A stretch of DNA of 64,000 nucleotides, taken from assembly GCF_009758125.1 (NCBI RefSeq), contig NZ_WRXO01000002.1:434001-498000 (forward strand), read 5' to 3'. The notes beneath the pieces are model-generated. The model saw only the letters and a program-made list of their open reading frames with translations, was not told the origin of the DNA and ran no database searches. Shown here one piece after another: positions 22,998 to 31,857 of this stretch (position 1 is the stretch's first letter; each line of letters starts with the position of its first letter). Source of the stretch: Chitinophaga oryziterrae (GTDB taxonomy: Bacteria; Bacteroidota; Bacteroidia; Chitinophagales; Chitinophagaceae). The position numbers and the translations under genes are program-made.

Positions 22998-24866
22998 ATG
23001 AAGAATGTCGTATTACTTTACCTCGCACTATGTACAGGTCTCATTTCGCAGGTAAAAGCCCAGGATCGGGTTCATATTATACCGGAACCGGTAAGCATCC
23101 AGGAACAGCCGGGAGAATTCACACTGGACAACAACGTATCGTTGATAGTGAATTCAACTGATAAGCAGTTGGAAGGAACTGTCAAATGGTTCCTGGACAG
23201 GATTTCCGTATCTACCGGATTTTACCTGAAGCAGCAAAAAGAGAGCAGCGGAAAGGCTATCCGTATCGAATTAAAGAAAAGCGATGCCAATCAGGAAGGG
23301 TACACCTTATCGGTGACACCAACCGGTATCTCTTTATCTGCGGCTACTCCTGCCGGTATCTTTTACGGCTTACAGTCATTATTACAATTATTGCCAGCGG
23401 ACATTGAAAGCGCTTCGCAGATCAACCGCACATGGACACTGCCCTGTGCAGAGATCGCCGATTATCCCCGTTTTGGATGGCGTGGCCTCATGCTCGATGT
23501 GAGCCGTCACTTCTTTACCAAAGAGGAAGTGAAACGTTACATCGATGAAATGTCTAAGTACAAGTACAACGTTTTCCATTGGCACCTGAGTGATGACAAT
23601 GGCTGGCGTATTGAGATCAAGAGTCTGCCGGAACTCACCAAAGTAGGTGCCTGGCGCGTGGCGCGTACCGGCAGATGGGGTAAATTCGAAGCGCCTAAAC
23701 CAGGAGAACCAACTCCCGACGGTGGTTTCTATACCCAGGATGATATCCGTGAGATCATCGATTACGCCCGGCAGCGTTATATTACCATCCTGCCGGAAAT
23801 AGACGTACCTGCACATAGCCTGGCTATGATTGCGGCATACCCTAACCTGTCCTGTACGCAGAAACAGTACAGCGTAAATCCGGGTAGTGATTTCTATAGA
23901 AAAGATGACAATGCACTCTGTATAGGTAACGACTCCGTTTTCCTGGTACTTGATAAAGTCTTTACCGAGATGGCGGCGTTATTCCCCTGCAAATACATTC
24001 ACATCGGTGGTGATGAGGCTTACAAAGGCTTCTGGGAGAAAGACCCTAAATGTATCGCGCGGATGAAGAAGGAACACCTGGCCAATGTAGACGAACTGCA
24101 AAGCTATTTCGTAAAGCGCATGGAAAAAATGTTACAGAGTAAAGGTAAAAAGCTGATTGGCTGGGATGAGATCCTTGAAGGCGGACTGGCGCCTGAAGCA
24201 ACTGTAATGAGCTGGCGTGGTATGAAAGGCGGTATTCAGGCAGCTAAAATGAACCATCATGTAGTAATGAGCCCCTGGGCATTCTGCTACCTTGATCTCT
24301 ACCAGGGAGATCCATCTGCAGAACCACCTACCTACGGCATGTGCCGCTTAAGCGATTCTTACAACTATGATCCCGTACCAGACAGCGTAGATGAAAAATA
24401 CATCCTGGGTGGGCAGGGTAATCTCTGGACAGAGTCCGTGGCTAATTACCGCCATATCCAGTATATGACATGGCCCCGTGCCCTGGCACTCTCCGAAGTT
24501 TACTGGAGCCCTAAAAGCAAACGTAACTGGGATGATTTTATCAGCAGAATGGAATCTCAGTTCCCACGTTTCGATACCGCACGTGTTAAATATGCAAGAA
24601 GCGCATATAATGCTATTGTAAAACCGGCTGTCAATAACGGTGTATTATCTGTAAAGTTATCTACTGAAATAAAAGGACTCGATATCTATTATACTTTTGA
24701 TAACACGAACCCCGATCCTTTTTATCCACGCTATAGCGGAGAGGCGTTAACGTTCCCTGCGGGTGCAGACAAATTGAATATCGTTACTTACAGGAACGGT
24801 AAGAAAATAGGAGAGCAGTTCACAGTTTCAAAAGAAGAATTGTCGAAACGAATGAAAGAAGACTAA
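22998..24866 (+). CDS. Beta-N-acetylhexosaminidase, GH20, secreted
   Basis: The 622-aa protein has a signal peptide (MKNVVLLYLALCTGLISQVKAQ). Residues about 27-150 form the GH20b domain (IIPEPVSIQEQPGEF). The TIM barrel follows, starting RFGWRGLMLDVSRHFF. The catalytic pair is Asp339-Glu340 in HIGGDEAYKGFW; substrate-assisted catalysis is expected. Also seen are YNVFHWHLSDDNGWRIEI and WDEILEGGLAPEATVMSWRG. The C-terminal region (IYYTFDNTNPDP) is a chitobiase-C-like beta domain. The enzyme releases terminal GlcNAc or GalNAc from chitin, glycans or peptidoglycan fragments in the periplasm. It is monocistronic with its own terminator. Confidence 0.93.
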   Translation: MKNVVLLYLALCTGLISQVKAQDRVHIIPEPVSIQEQPGEFTLDNNVSLIVNSTDKQLEGTVKWFLDRISVSTGFYLKQQKESSGKAIRIELKKSDANQEGYTLSVTPTGISLSAATPAGIFYGLQSLLQLLPADIESASQINRTWTLPCAEIADYPRFGWRGLMLDVSRHFFTKEEVKRYIDEMSKYKYNVFHWHLSDDNGWRIEIKSLPELTKVGAWRVARTGRWGKFEAPKPGEPTPDGGFYTQDDIREIIDYARQRYITILPEIDVPAHSLAMIAAYPNLSCTQKQYSVNPGSDFYRKDDNALCIGNDSVFLVLDKVFTEMAALFPCKYIHIGGDEAYKGFWEKDPKCIARMKKEHLANVDELQSYFVKRMEKMLQSKGKKLIGWDEILEGGLAPEATVMSWRGMKGGIQAAKMNHHVVMSPWAFCYLDLYQGDPSAEPPTYGMCRLSDSYNYDPVPDSVDEKYILGGQGNLWTESVANYRHIQYMTWPRALALSEVYWSPKSKRNWDDFISRMESQFPRFDTARVKYARSAYNAIVKPAVNNGVLSVKLSTEIKGLDIYYTFDNTNPDPFYPRYSGEALTFPAGADKLNIVTYRNGKKIGEQFTVSKEELSKRMKED

Positions 24867-24880
24867 ATAATTATATGGGA

Positions 24881-24912
24881 AAAAGCCCGTTTCGAAAGAA
24901 ACGGGCTTTTTT
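24881..24912 (+). terminator. Rho-independent terminator
   Basis: AAAAGCCCGTTTC, loop GAAA, GAAACGGGCTTTT, then TTT: a 13-bp perfect stem with tetraloop, 15 bp after the GH20 stop. Confidence 0.85.
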
Positions 24913-25009
24913 TATAACTACTCTTCTTTTTCCTGAAATATACTTTAAAGTTGTTTTTATTTAATAATTCATGTAATTTAGTGTTGTTAAAGTTGTTTTT
25001 TGTTTGTTA

Positions 25010-25372
25010 ATGCCTGGCTCAATGACCATATGTAATACTGTTAGCCAATTTCTTAAAGATTTTAAATACAAACTGGAATTTTATGGAGCTATCTACTTAG
25101 ATAACAGACTAAAGAATACTCAATCTTTATTTGAATTGGGTATTACATCAGCAAGAAGAACTGAAATACTGAGATCACTGGAAATATCAGATTATAGTGA
25201 AGGGCCTTTAGAAGAAACGATATATGGAGGTAGTGATATGTGGGTATTTGGTAAGCATGTAAACGATAATGAGGTGTATATAAAGATTACGATGGGTAAA
25301 TTCAATCAGAATGTCCTTTGTATTTCTTTTCATATTGCTGAATTTGAGATGAAGTATCCCTTAAAAAAATAA
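25010..25372 (+). CDS. MqsR-like toxin of a type II toxin-antitoxin system
   Basis: The product is 120 aa from ATG 25010 (MPGSMTICNTVSQF); ATG 25022 is also possible, while the TTG at 25004 is unlikely. The C-terminal part (ILRSLEISDYSEGP, then GSDMWVFGKHVNDNEVYIKIT and an ISFHIAEFE strand) follows the order of E. coli MqsR (LSESDFYKS, TIWQDVY, VYLKIT, LIVSF). MqsR is a RelE-fold ribonuclease cutting mRNA at GCU. Here the N-terminal half is longer, and the basic active-site residues near the C-terminus do not all align by eye, so activity is inferred. The antitoxin starts 4 bp downstream; toxin-first order is that of mqsRA. Confidence 0.72.
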   Translation: MPGSMTICNTVSQFLKDFKYKLEFYGAIYLDNRLKNTQSLFELGITSARRTEILRSLEISDYSEGPLEETIYGGSDMWVFGKHVNDNEVYIKITMGKFNQNVLCISFHIAEFEMKYPLKK

Positions 25373-25376
25373 ACAA

Positions 25377-26372
25377 ATGAAAAGTCCAATAACAGGCAGA
25401 GAAATGCCGGTAAAGAAAAGAAAAGAAAAATTCGAGTTCCGTAAGGAAACCTTCGAAATCACGTATCATTATTATTTGGATGAAGCATCCGGAGATCAAT
25501 TTACAGATGATCATTTATCCGAAATAAATACCAATCAGTTATATAATGAATACCGTTCCAAATACGGTATACCTTATCCTGATGAAATAATTGCATTGAG
25601 GGAGAAGTATGGCCTTTCGGCAAATAAGATGAGTGAAGTATTAGGATTTGGTATCAATGTTTACCGGGCTTACGAGGCCGGAGAAGTACCAAGTGCTTCT
25701 AATGGTAAGTTTTTACAACAGATAAAAAAAACAGAATTCTTTTTATCTGTGCTTGAAAGCAGTAGTCAGTTTACTGCTGAGGAACTGGAAAAGATACATA
25801 AGAAAATAGAAACTGCCATTAATGGATGGCGTAAATCTGAAGAGGTGTATGAGTCATTTTTATGTGGGAATAAGATGCCAAATGAATATACCGGTTACAG
25901 GATACCTAGTCTGGACAAGATAGCCAACATGATTTTGTACTTCGCTCAAAAGGTGCAACCATACAAGACGAAGTTGAATAAGCTATTATTCTATGCTGAT
26001 TTTTTGCATTTCAGAGATACCGTCTATTCAATAAGCGGGGCTACTTATAAAGCTATACAAATGGGTCCTGTACCAAAGAATTTTGGAGCATTATTCGACT
26101 ATGCGATCGAAAGAAAATTTGTAGATATTGAATTGATACAATTTGAAGATTTTGTAGGAGAGAGATTTGTACCGGTTGCTGGTGTAGAATTTAATAAGGA
26201 TTTATTTGAAGATAGTGAATTGCTGGTCCTGGAGATAGTTGCCCGGAAATTTGCAGATACTACAGTCAAAGAAATCGTGAATATCAGTCATAATGAAGCT
26301 GGCTGGAAAGATAACATTGGAGGTTTCAGTCCAATAACATATAAGTATAGTTTTGATCTGATAGAAATGTAG
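25377..26372 (+). CDS. MqsA-like HTH / Panacea (DUF4065) fusion antitoxin
   Basis: The 331-aa protein has three parts. Residues 1-60 (MKSPITGREMPVKKR) follow the layout of the MqsA zinc domain (MKCPVC..G.M), but all zinc-binding cysteines are missing. Residues about 65-118 form an XRE-type HTH (IIALREKYGLSANKMSEVLG, then GINVYRAYEAGEVPS), close to the MqsA DNA-binding domain. Residues about 178-315 form a Panacea/SocA-like domain: KIANMILYFAQ, TKLNKLLFYADFLHF, AIQMGPVPKNFGAL, ISHNEAGWKDN. Panacea domains are known to neutralise many unrelated toxins. It should bind the upstream toxin and repress the shared promoter. Separation of the genes by 4 bp implies coupling. Confidence 0.8.
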   Translation: MKSPITGREMPVKKRKEKFEFRKETFEITYHYYLDEASGDQFTDDHLSEINTNQLYNEYRSKYGIPYPDEIIALREKYGLSANKMSEVLGFGINVYRAYEAGEVPSASNGKFLQQIKKTEFFLSVLESSSQFTAEELEKIHKKIETAINGWRKSEEVYESFLCGNKMPNEYTGYRIPSLDKIANMILYFAQKVQPYKTKLNKLLFYADFLHFRDTVYSISGATYKAIQMGPVPKNFGALFDYAIERKFVDIELIQFEDFVGERFVPVAGVEFNKDLFEDSELLVLEIVARKFADTTVKEIVNISHNEAGWKDNIGGFSPITYKYSFDLIEM

Positions 26373-26812
26373 AAGAAGTATTCTCTGAACAATACAATCC
26401 AAACCCATAAATATATTAAAGGTTAAACTAAAAAGTAAATAGGTCCCGTTAATCCCCTTGATAACTTTAATTTCTCTCCTTATATTTTCCGGCAACGATT
26501 GCGTAAATAATTATTCCCATAATTAAATTATTCTGTAGCTTGAAAAAAATTAGTGTCAAGGGGACACCGATAGTAATAGATAATTCCACCGTTAAAAGGC
26601 CTTCTGCTGTAGCTTGGCATGTAATGACCGCGTTCCTTTTATGAAAAAAATTCACGTATGAAAAAGTATGAATTCCACCATGTTGTTGCTAATGATTTCC
26701 TTACCCGTTTTGTGAAATCCAAATTATAAAATCGTTGCAACACAATTACTAACATGCACACATCATGCATGTAGTGTATCCTTCATTTTACATGCCCTAA
26801 ATCATTCAGGTA
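26373..26812. other. Intergenic stretch before the PUL
   Basis: No convincing gene is seen. A minus-strand frame (26467-26655, 62 aa) encodes one hydrophobic stretch (LIMGIIIYAIVAG) but has no support. The words CATGCACACATCATGCATG near 26754 form an imperfect palindrome just ahead of the first susC and may be part of its control region. No TAnnTTTG box was found there. Confidence 0.4.
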
Positions 26813-29800
26813 ATGATTAAATTTTTATTCCCTCTGTGGGGATTGTTGTTATGGAATACGACTGTTAAAGGACAACAGGTCGCTTATCAAAAACCCAAGG
26901 CTGCCACAGACTCCCTGGTACCGGCAAAAGAAATTATACTCAAAGGAAAAGTATTTTCGGGGGATGAACGTACCGGTATGCCGGGCGTTACTGCCAGAGT
27001 AAAAGTAGGTAACAAAGGTACCACCACTTTGGTGGATGGTTCTTACTCCCTCAAAGTACATGAGAACTCTACCGTTATTTTTTCCCAGATGGGATACATC
27101 TCCCAACAGATACCTGTCAATGGACGTACATCAATGGATGTATACCTGGAGAAAGATGTAAAGTCACTCAATGAAACAGTGATCATCGGATATGGCACAC
27201 AGAAAAGAGCAAACGTACTGGGTGCTGTAACTGCTGTCAACGCTGCGGATATTGAGGACCTGCCGGTAGCCAACCTCGGAACTGCCCTGCAGAATAAAGT
27301 GCCGGGAGTATCTATTGGGCAAACGTCCGGTAAGCCGGGAGCTACTACCTCACTCACTATCAGGAACCCCGTTACCTGGGCCTCTACCGGTTCTACTACA
27401 GATCCGCTGTTTGTGATAGATGGCTTCCAACTGACAAAGCAGGACTTCGATAACCTCGATGCTACACAGATAGAAAGTGTTACTTTTCTTAAAGATGCTG
27501 CTGCATCTATATATGGTGCAAGAGGTGCCAACGGTGTTATTCTCGTTAAAACGAAGATGGGAAAACCGGGGAAACCGCGTATCAGCTATGCTGGTTCCTA
27601 TGGTATTTCCTCCGCTACCTATATCCCGGAAATGTTATCCGGATATGATCAGGCTATTCAACTGAATAATAAATACACCAGTCTGAAAGATGCGGATGCT
27701 AACAAATATTACACACCCGATGAGCTGGCATATCTCAAAACACATAATAACAACTGGATAGATGATGTGTGGAAAAGCTCTCACCTTACCAGACATACTA
27801 TCAGCGTGAGTGGTGGTACAGACAGGATCACCTTTTTTGCCGGAGGAAATTATTATAAAGAGAACGGAAATGTGGGTGATCTATATGTAACAAAATACGG
27901 TTTGAGAATGGGGATCAATGCTAAGATCATTGATAACCTCACCACCAGTATTTCCTTTTCTACAGATAATGCGCTTACGAACAGACCAGCCCCTAAGACA
28001 GTGCAGTCTGGCTTAACAGAGCAGTCAGATCAGATGAGCGCTACGGTAAGTGCGTTACTGCTTACTCCAGGATGGGTGCCTATGTATATAGATGGCAGAC
28101 CGGTATATTCTTCGGTACCAGGCTGGCATCCGCAGGAACTGATCAAAACAGGAAGTTACAGCAAACTGAAATCACAGGGGCAAACGATTAATGCCAGTCT
28201 GGATTATAAACTGCCCGCTGTTAAGGGATTGACTTTCCGTGTACAATATGGACGTAATACCCGTACCAACTTCGGTAAGGAATATTACCTGCCTTATTCC
28301 CTGTACAACTTTGTAAGGGAGGGTACACACAACACATCACAGAATGTGATCTTCACCAATCAACTGACGACTACCAACCCGAGTACGCTCATCAAGAATG
28401 GTAATTTAATGACGGAATCATATGGTGGTACTTCCAGTTACCAGTTGAATGAGTCCGTAAGTTATGACCGTACTTTCGGGAAACATGCAGTGAACCTGAT
28501 ATTAGTAGCTGAACAAAGCGAAAGTCAGACAGATAATTTTGATACGAGAAGAGAGACTGTCGTAATACCGGGTATTGATCAGTTATTTGCTTTTAGTCAG
28601 GATAAAACATTGTACGACAACTCCGGCTCTGCAGGGGAAGGTGGCCGGAAGAGCTACCTTGGTCGTGTGAATTACGCCTTCATGGATAAGTTCTTATTAG
28701 AGGCAACTTTCCGCGCAGATGCTTCCCCTAACTTCCCTAAAACATCCCAGTGGGGATATTTTCCTTCTGTAGCCATAGGCTGGAAGTTATCAGAAGAACC
28801 TTTCTTTAAAGAACATGTAAGGTTTGTGAATGACTTCAAGGTCCGTTTCCAGGTGGGACTGACAGGTAACGATGCGGTAAGGAATTATCAGTATAAAGAG
28901 AGATACACACAAACGACCGGGATGCTGTTTGGTAGTACCCTCACCAGTGGTCTTAACAATAATGATATTCCTAACCCCAGTATTACCTGGGAAAGAGCAT
29001 TGTATAAAAACCTTGGTTTCGATGGAACATTCTTCAACCGTCGTTTCAACTTTGCGATCGATCTCTACCATCGTTATAATTATGATATGCTGATGCAGCC
29101 GACAAGTACAGTTCCTACTACTTTCGGCGGAGGTATCTCAGATCAGAATTATGGAAGGTTGAAATCATGGGGACTGGAAGCCATGTTAAACTATAACGGT
29201 TCCATTACAAATGACCTGAAATTCACAACAGCGATCAACTTTTCTATCAGTGATAATAAAGTCATCCGCAAATATTACGGTGCTGGTGATACTGCCTGGA
29301 AAAACCCTATCGGCCGCAGAACGGATAACGGACTGGAAGGCTATAAATCTACCGGCATATTGCGCTCACAGCAGGAGGTGGATGCTTTCATGGCAAAGAA
29401 CCCGGGCTGGACTATAGACGGGCAGCCATTAGTGCCCGGATACATGAACTATGCGGATATCAACAAAGACGGTAAGATTGATGAAAATGATAAAACACGT
29501 ATTGCGCCAAGGGGAGGAAGTCTGTTCGGGGTAGGATTTATTCTGGGCGCTTCCTGGAAAACGCTGAAGCTGAGTGCTAACATCGGTTTGCAGGTAGGTG
29601 GATATGAGGCGTATGATAAAACGGCCAGAACTCCTGCTACCGAAAATCAACGCTCATTAGCAATCTGGAAAGATTCATGGTCGCCGGATAATCCGAACGC
29701 AAAGTATCCGCTCATCAATTCTCCATTGATCAAAGAAGTATCAGATTTCTGGGTACGCAGCGGAACAACGATGCGTGTGAATAATATGATGTTATCATAT

Positions 29801-29977
29801 GGATTGCCACAGGCATTATCTGCAAGATGGAAGATCCCTGATTTGCGGGTATTTGTTACCGGCACAAATTTATGGTCGATCATTAACAATCAGCCTTACA
29901 AAGATCCTGCTACCAACCTGGCAGTGGATTATCCTGCTCTCCGCACATATACGTTCGGTTTAAATCTGAGCCTGTAA
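26813..29977 (+). CDS. SusC-like TonB-dependent transporter, PUL pair 1
   Basis: The 1054-aa outer-membrane protein has a signal peptide (MIKFLFPLWGLLLWNTTVKG). A carboxypeptidase-regulatory-like domain covers about 42-110 (LKGKVFSGDERTGMPGVTAR). The SusC signature LNETVIIGYGTQKRANVLGA includes the TonB box. The plug carries DPLFVIDGF and ESVTFLKDAAASIYGARGAN. The barrel extends to the end, closing with TYTFGLNLSL. With the SusD partner 10 bp downstream it forms the import pair for oligosaccharides. Length and domain order are normal. It opens the PUL operon; no sensor or sigma factor gene precedes it. Confidence 0.96.
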   Translation: MIKFLFPLWGLLLWNTTVKGQQVAYQKPKAATDSLVPAKEIILKGKVFSGDERTGMPGVTARVKVGNKGTTTLVDGSYSLKVHENSTVIFSQMGYISQQIPVNGRTSMDVYLEKDVKSLNETVIIGYGTQKRANVLGAVTAVNAADIEDLPVANLGTALQNKVPGVSIGQTSGKPGATTSLTIRNPVTWASTGSTTDPLFVIDGFQLTKQDFDNLDATQIESVTFLKDAAASIYGARGANGVILVKTKMGKPGKPRISYAGSYGISSATYIPEMLSGYDQAIQLNNKYTSLKDADANKYYTPDELAYLKTHNNNWIDDVWKSSHLTRHTISVSGGTDRITFFAGGNYYKENGNVGDLYVTKYGLRMGINAKIIDNLTTSISFSTDNALTNRPAPKTVQSGLTEQSDQMSATVSALLLTPGWVPMYIDGRPVYSSVPGWHPQELIKTGSYSKLKSQGQTINASLDYKLPAVKGLTFRVQYGRNTRTNFGKEYYLPYSLYNFVREGTHNTSQNVIFTNQLTTTNPSTLIKNGNLMTESYGGTSSYQLNESVSYDRTFGKHAVNLILVAEQSESQTDNFDTRRETVVIPGIDQLFAFSQDKTLYDNSGSAGEGGRKSYLGRVNYAFMDKFLLEATFRADASPNFPKTSQWGYFPSVAIGWKLSEEPFFKEHVRFVNDFKVRFQVGLTGNDAVRNYQYKERYTQTTGMLFGSTLTSGLNNNDIPNPSITWERALYKNLGFDGTFFNRRFNFAIDLYHRYNYDMLMQPTSTVPTTFGGGISDQNYGRLKSWGLEAMLNYNGSITNDLKFTTAINFSISDNKVIRKYYGAGDTAWKNPIGRRTDNGLEGYKSTGILRSQQEVDAFMAKNPGWTIDGQPLVPGYMNYADINKDGKIDENDKTRIAPRGGSLFGVGFILGASWKTLKLSANIGLQVGGYEAYDKTARTPATENQRSLAIWKDSWSPDNPNAKYPLINSPLIKEVSDFWVRSGTTMRVNNMMLSYGLPQALSARWKIPDLRVFVTGTNLWSIINNQPYKDPATNLAVDYPALRTYTFGLNLSL

Positions 29978-29987
29978 AAAAGATCTC

Positions 29988-31742
29988 ATGAAAAAGTTAT
30001 TGATATTTATACTTTGCCTCACTTCCTGTTCGAAGATCCTTGATAAAACGGACCTGACAGGGATAGATGAACGTACCTGGGATACAGAGTCTACCGCTAC
30101 ACTTTTCCTGAACAGACTCTATGATGTATCAATGCCTACATGGCCTAATATGAGCAGCTCGGCTGCCTTGCCTACCGGTATTCATGATCTGGCCGACGAT
30201 TATAACGGGGGAGAAGCGAAGATCTGGTACGGACAATTATCTGTAGATAATATAACAGATTTTTACGGAGGAAATGCTGCCAGTAATGCCTGGGCATACA
30301 TCCGTAAAATTAATATCCTGCTTACACAGATAGAACAGGGTGCATTACCCTTGGATGTTAAAACCAAAATAAAAGCACAGGCCTATTTTTTAAGAGGATG
30401 GGTTTATTTCCAACTGGTAAAATTATACGGCGGAGTTCCGTACCTCAATCATCCGCAGGACTGGGTAACAGAAAACCTGCAGGTAAAACGTAATAAAACC
30501 TCTGAATGTATAGACTCTATTGTCCGCGATTTTGACATGGCGACTTCATTACCTGCTTCCTGGGGTAGTGCCGACCGTGGACGTATTACAAGAGGTGCAG
30601 CATTGGGCATAAAGGGCCGTATGCTGCTGTATTGGGCCAGTCCGCAATTCAATCCGGGCAATGATGCTGCACGTTGGGAAAGGGCTTATAAAGCCAACAG
30701 GGCGGCTTATGATACATTACTGATAGATGGGTATGCGCTGTTTTCCAATTTCGCCAATGTATGGTTGGATGAGGGTACTGGTAACAAGGAAGTGATCATG
30801 TTAAGATCATTTGACGGAGCCACCAAAGCCAGTACATTTGAGGATGTTGCCCGGCCTTATTCTGAGTCTAATGGTGGAGGCGGGTCTTATCAGCCTACAC
30901 TGGAACTGGTGAATACTTTTCCGATGAAAAACGGGTTATCTGTAACAGATGCTGCTTCCGGTTATGACTCCGTGTATTACTGGAAAAACCGTGATCCCCG
31001 CTTTGATGCTACTATCGCTTATAATGGCTGTACCTGGCCGCTGAGTAATAAGACCAATCGTAAGCAATGGAATTATGCGGGTGTTACTGATGATAAGAAT
31101 AAACCCTGTGTAACAGGTTTTTACTGTCGTAAACTGATCAATACGGCTACTATAAAGGATAATTCCAAACTGGGTAAAACCGACTGGATAGAATTACGCT
31201 TAGCAGAAGTGATGCTGAACCTTGCGGAATGTGCGAATGCTACCGGGCGTATGCAGGAAGCTTATGATATGCTGATCGCTATCCGTAAAAGAGCGGGTAT
31301 TGATGCAGGCGTGGCAGGATTATATGGATTAAAGGCAGCGATGACACAAACAGAAATGTGGAATGCTATTTTATCAGAGCGCAGGATAGAGCTGGCTTTT
31401 GAAGGCAAGAGATATGATGATCTGCGCCGTAATAAATTATTTGATCAGTTGAACGGTACGAAAAGACATGTGCTTAAAATAGCTATCAAAGCGCCTTTCA
31501 CTGTAAAAGACCTGGAGAAAACAGATGGAGAGGGTGTGATGCTGAGGGATCGTATAGATATTAATGGTCCGGATTATACTACTTATTTCAGTCCGTTTGT
31601 GGATGTACTTGACACACAGAATTCGATCAACTTTTTACCTAATTATTATTTCTATGCCATCCCAACGTCAAATATTCTCAGGAACCCTGCATTGGAACAA
31701 ACAGCAGGATGGGGTAGCGGAACATTTAATCCGCTGGAATAG
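29988..31742 (+). CDS. SusD/RagB-like surface glycan-binding lipoprotein, PUL pair 1
   Basis: The 584-aa lipoprotein has the signal MKKLLIFILCLTSCSKILDK with the lipobox Cys in LTSC. TPR helices hold family segments such as IKAQAYFLRGWVYFQLVKLYGGVPY and RITRGAALGIKGRMLLYWASP. The C-terminal part has WIELRLAEVMLNLAEC and LSERRIELAFEGKRYDDLRR, the diagnostic RagB/SusD C-domain. It caps the SusC barrel at the cell surface and binds the polysaccharide. The next gene is 115 bp further, separated by a REP-like element, a possible point where transcript levels drop. Confidence 0.96.
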   Translation: MKKLLIFILCLTSCSKILDKTDLTGIDERTWDTESTATLFLNRLYDVSMPTWPNMSSSAALPTGIHDLADDYNGGEAKIWYGQLSVDNITDFYGGNAASNAWAYIRKINILLTQIEQGALPLDVKTKIKAQAYFLRGWVYFQLVKLYGGVPYLNHPQDWVTENLQVKRNKTSECIDSIVRDFDMATSLPASWGSADRGRITRGAALGIKGRMLLYWASPQFNPGNDAARWERAYKANRAAYDTLLIDGYALFSNFANVWLDEGTGNKEVIMLRSFDGATKASTFEDVARPYSESNGGGGSYQPTLELVNTFPMKNGLSVTDAASGYDSVYYWKNRDPRFDATIAYNGCTWPLSNKTNRKQWNYAGVTDDKNKPCVTGFYCRKLINTATIKDNSKLGKTDWIELRLAEVMLNLAECANATGRMQEAYDMLIAIRKRAGIDAGVAGLYGLKAAMTQTEMWNAILSERRIELAFEGKRYDDLRRNKLFDQLNGTKRHVLKIAIKAPFTVKDLEKTDGEGVMLRDRIDINGPDYTTYFSPFVDVLDTQNSINFLPNYYFYAIPTSNILRNPALEQTAGWGSGTFNPLE

Positions 31743-31761
31743 CTATCCAATCGCTGCATTC

Positions 31762-31830
31762 AGCTCCGTTAGGAGCTACGTGTTTGTAGCAGAAGATCAT
31801 ATTATTTATCAGACTCCGTAAGAATCCCCT
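31762..31830. repeat. REP-like palindromic element, copy 2
   Basis: AGCTCCGTTAGGAGCT (31762-31777), CGTGTTTGTAG and, about 50 bp on, AGACTCCGTAAGAATCCCCTG repeat the layout of copy 1 (1241-1314). The second palindrome has decayed. It lies between susD and the pectate lyase gene inside the operon. Confidence 0.65.
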
Positions 31831-31857
31831 GTTTTATAATGTTGTAATTTAATCAAG

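Noticed and set aside
26467..26655. Minus-strand 62-aa membrane-like frame
   Set aside because: One hydrophobic stretch only, no promoter, no homologue known to me; kept as a remark in the intergenic entry.
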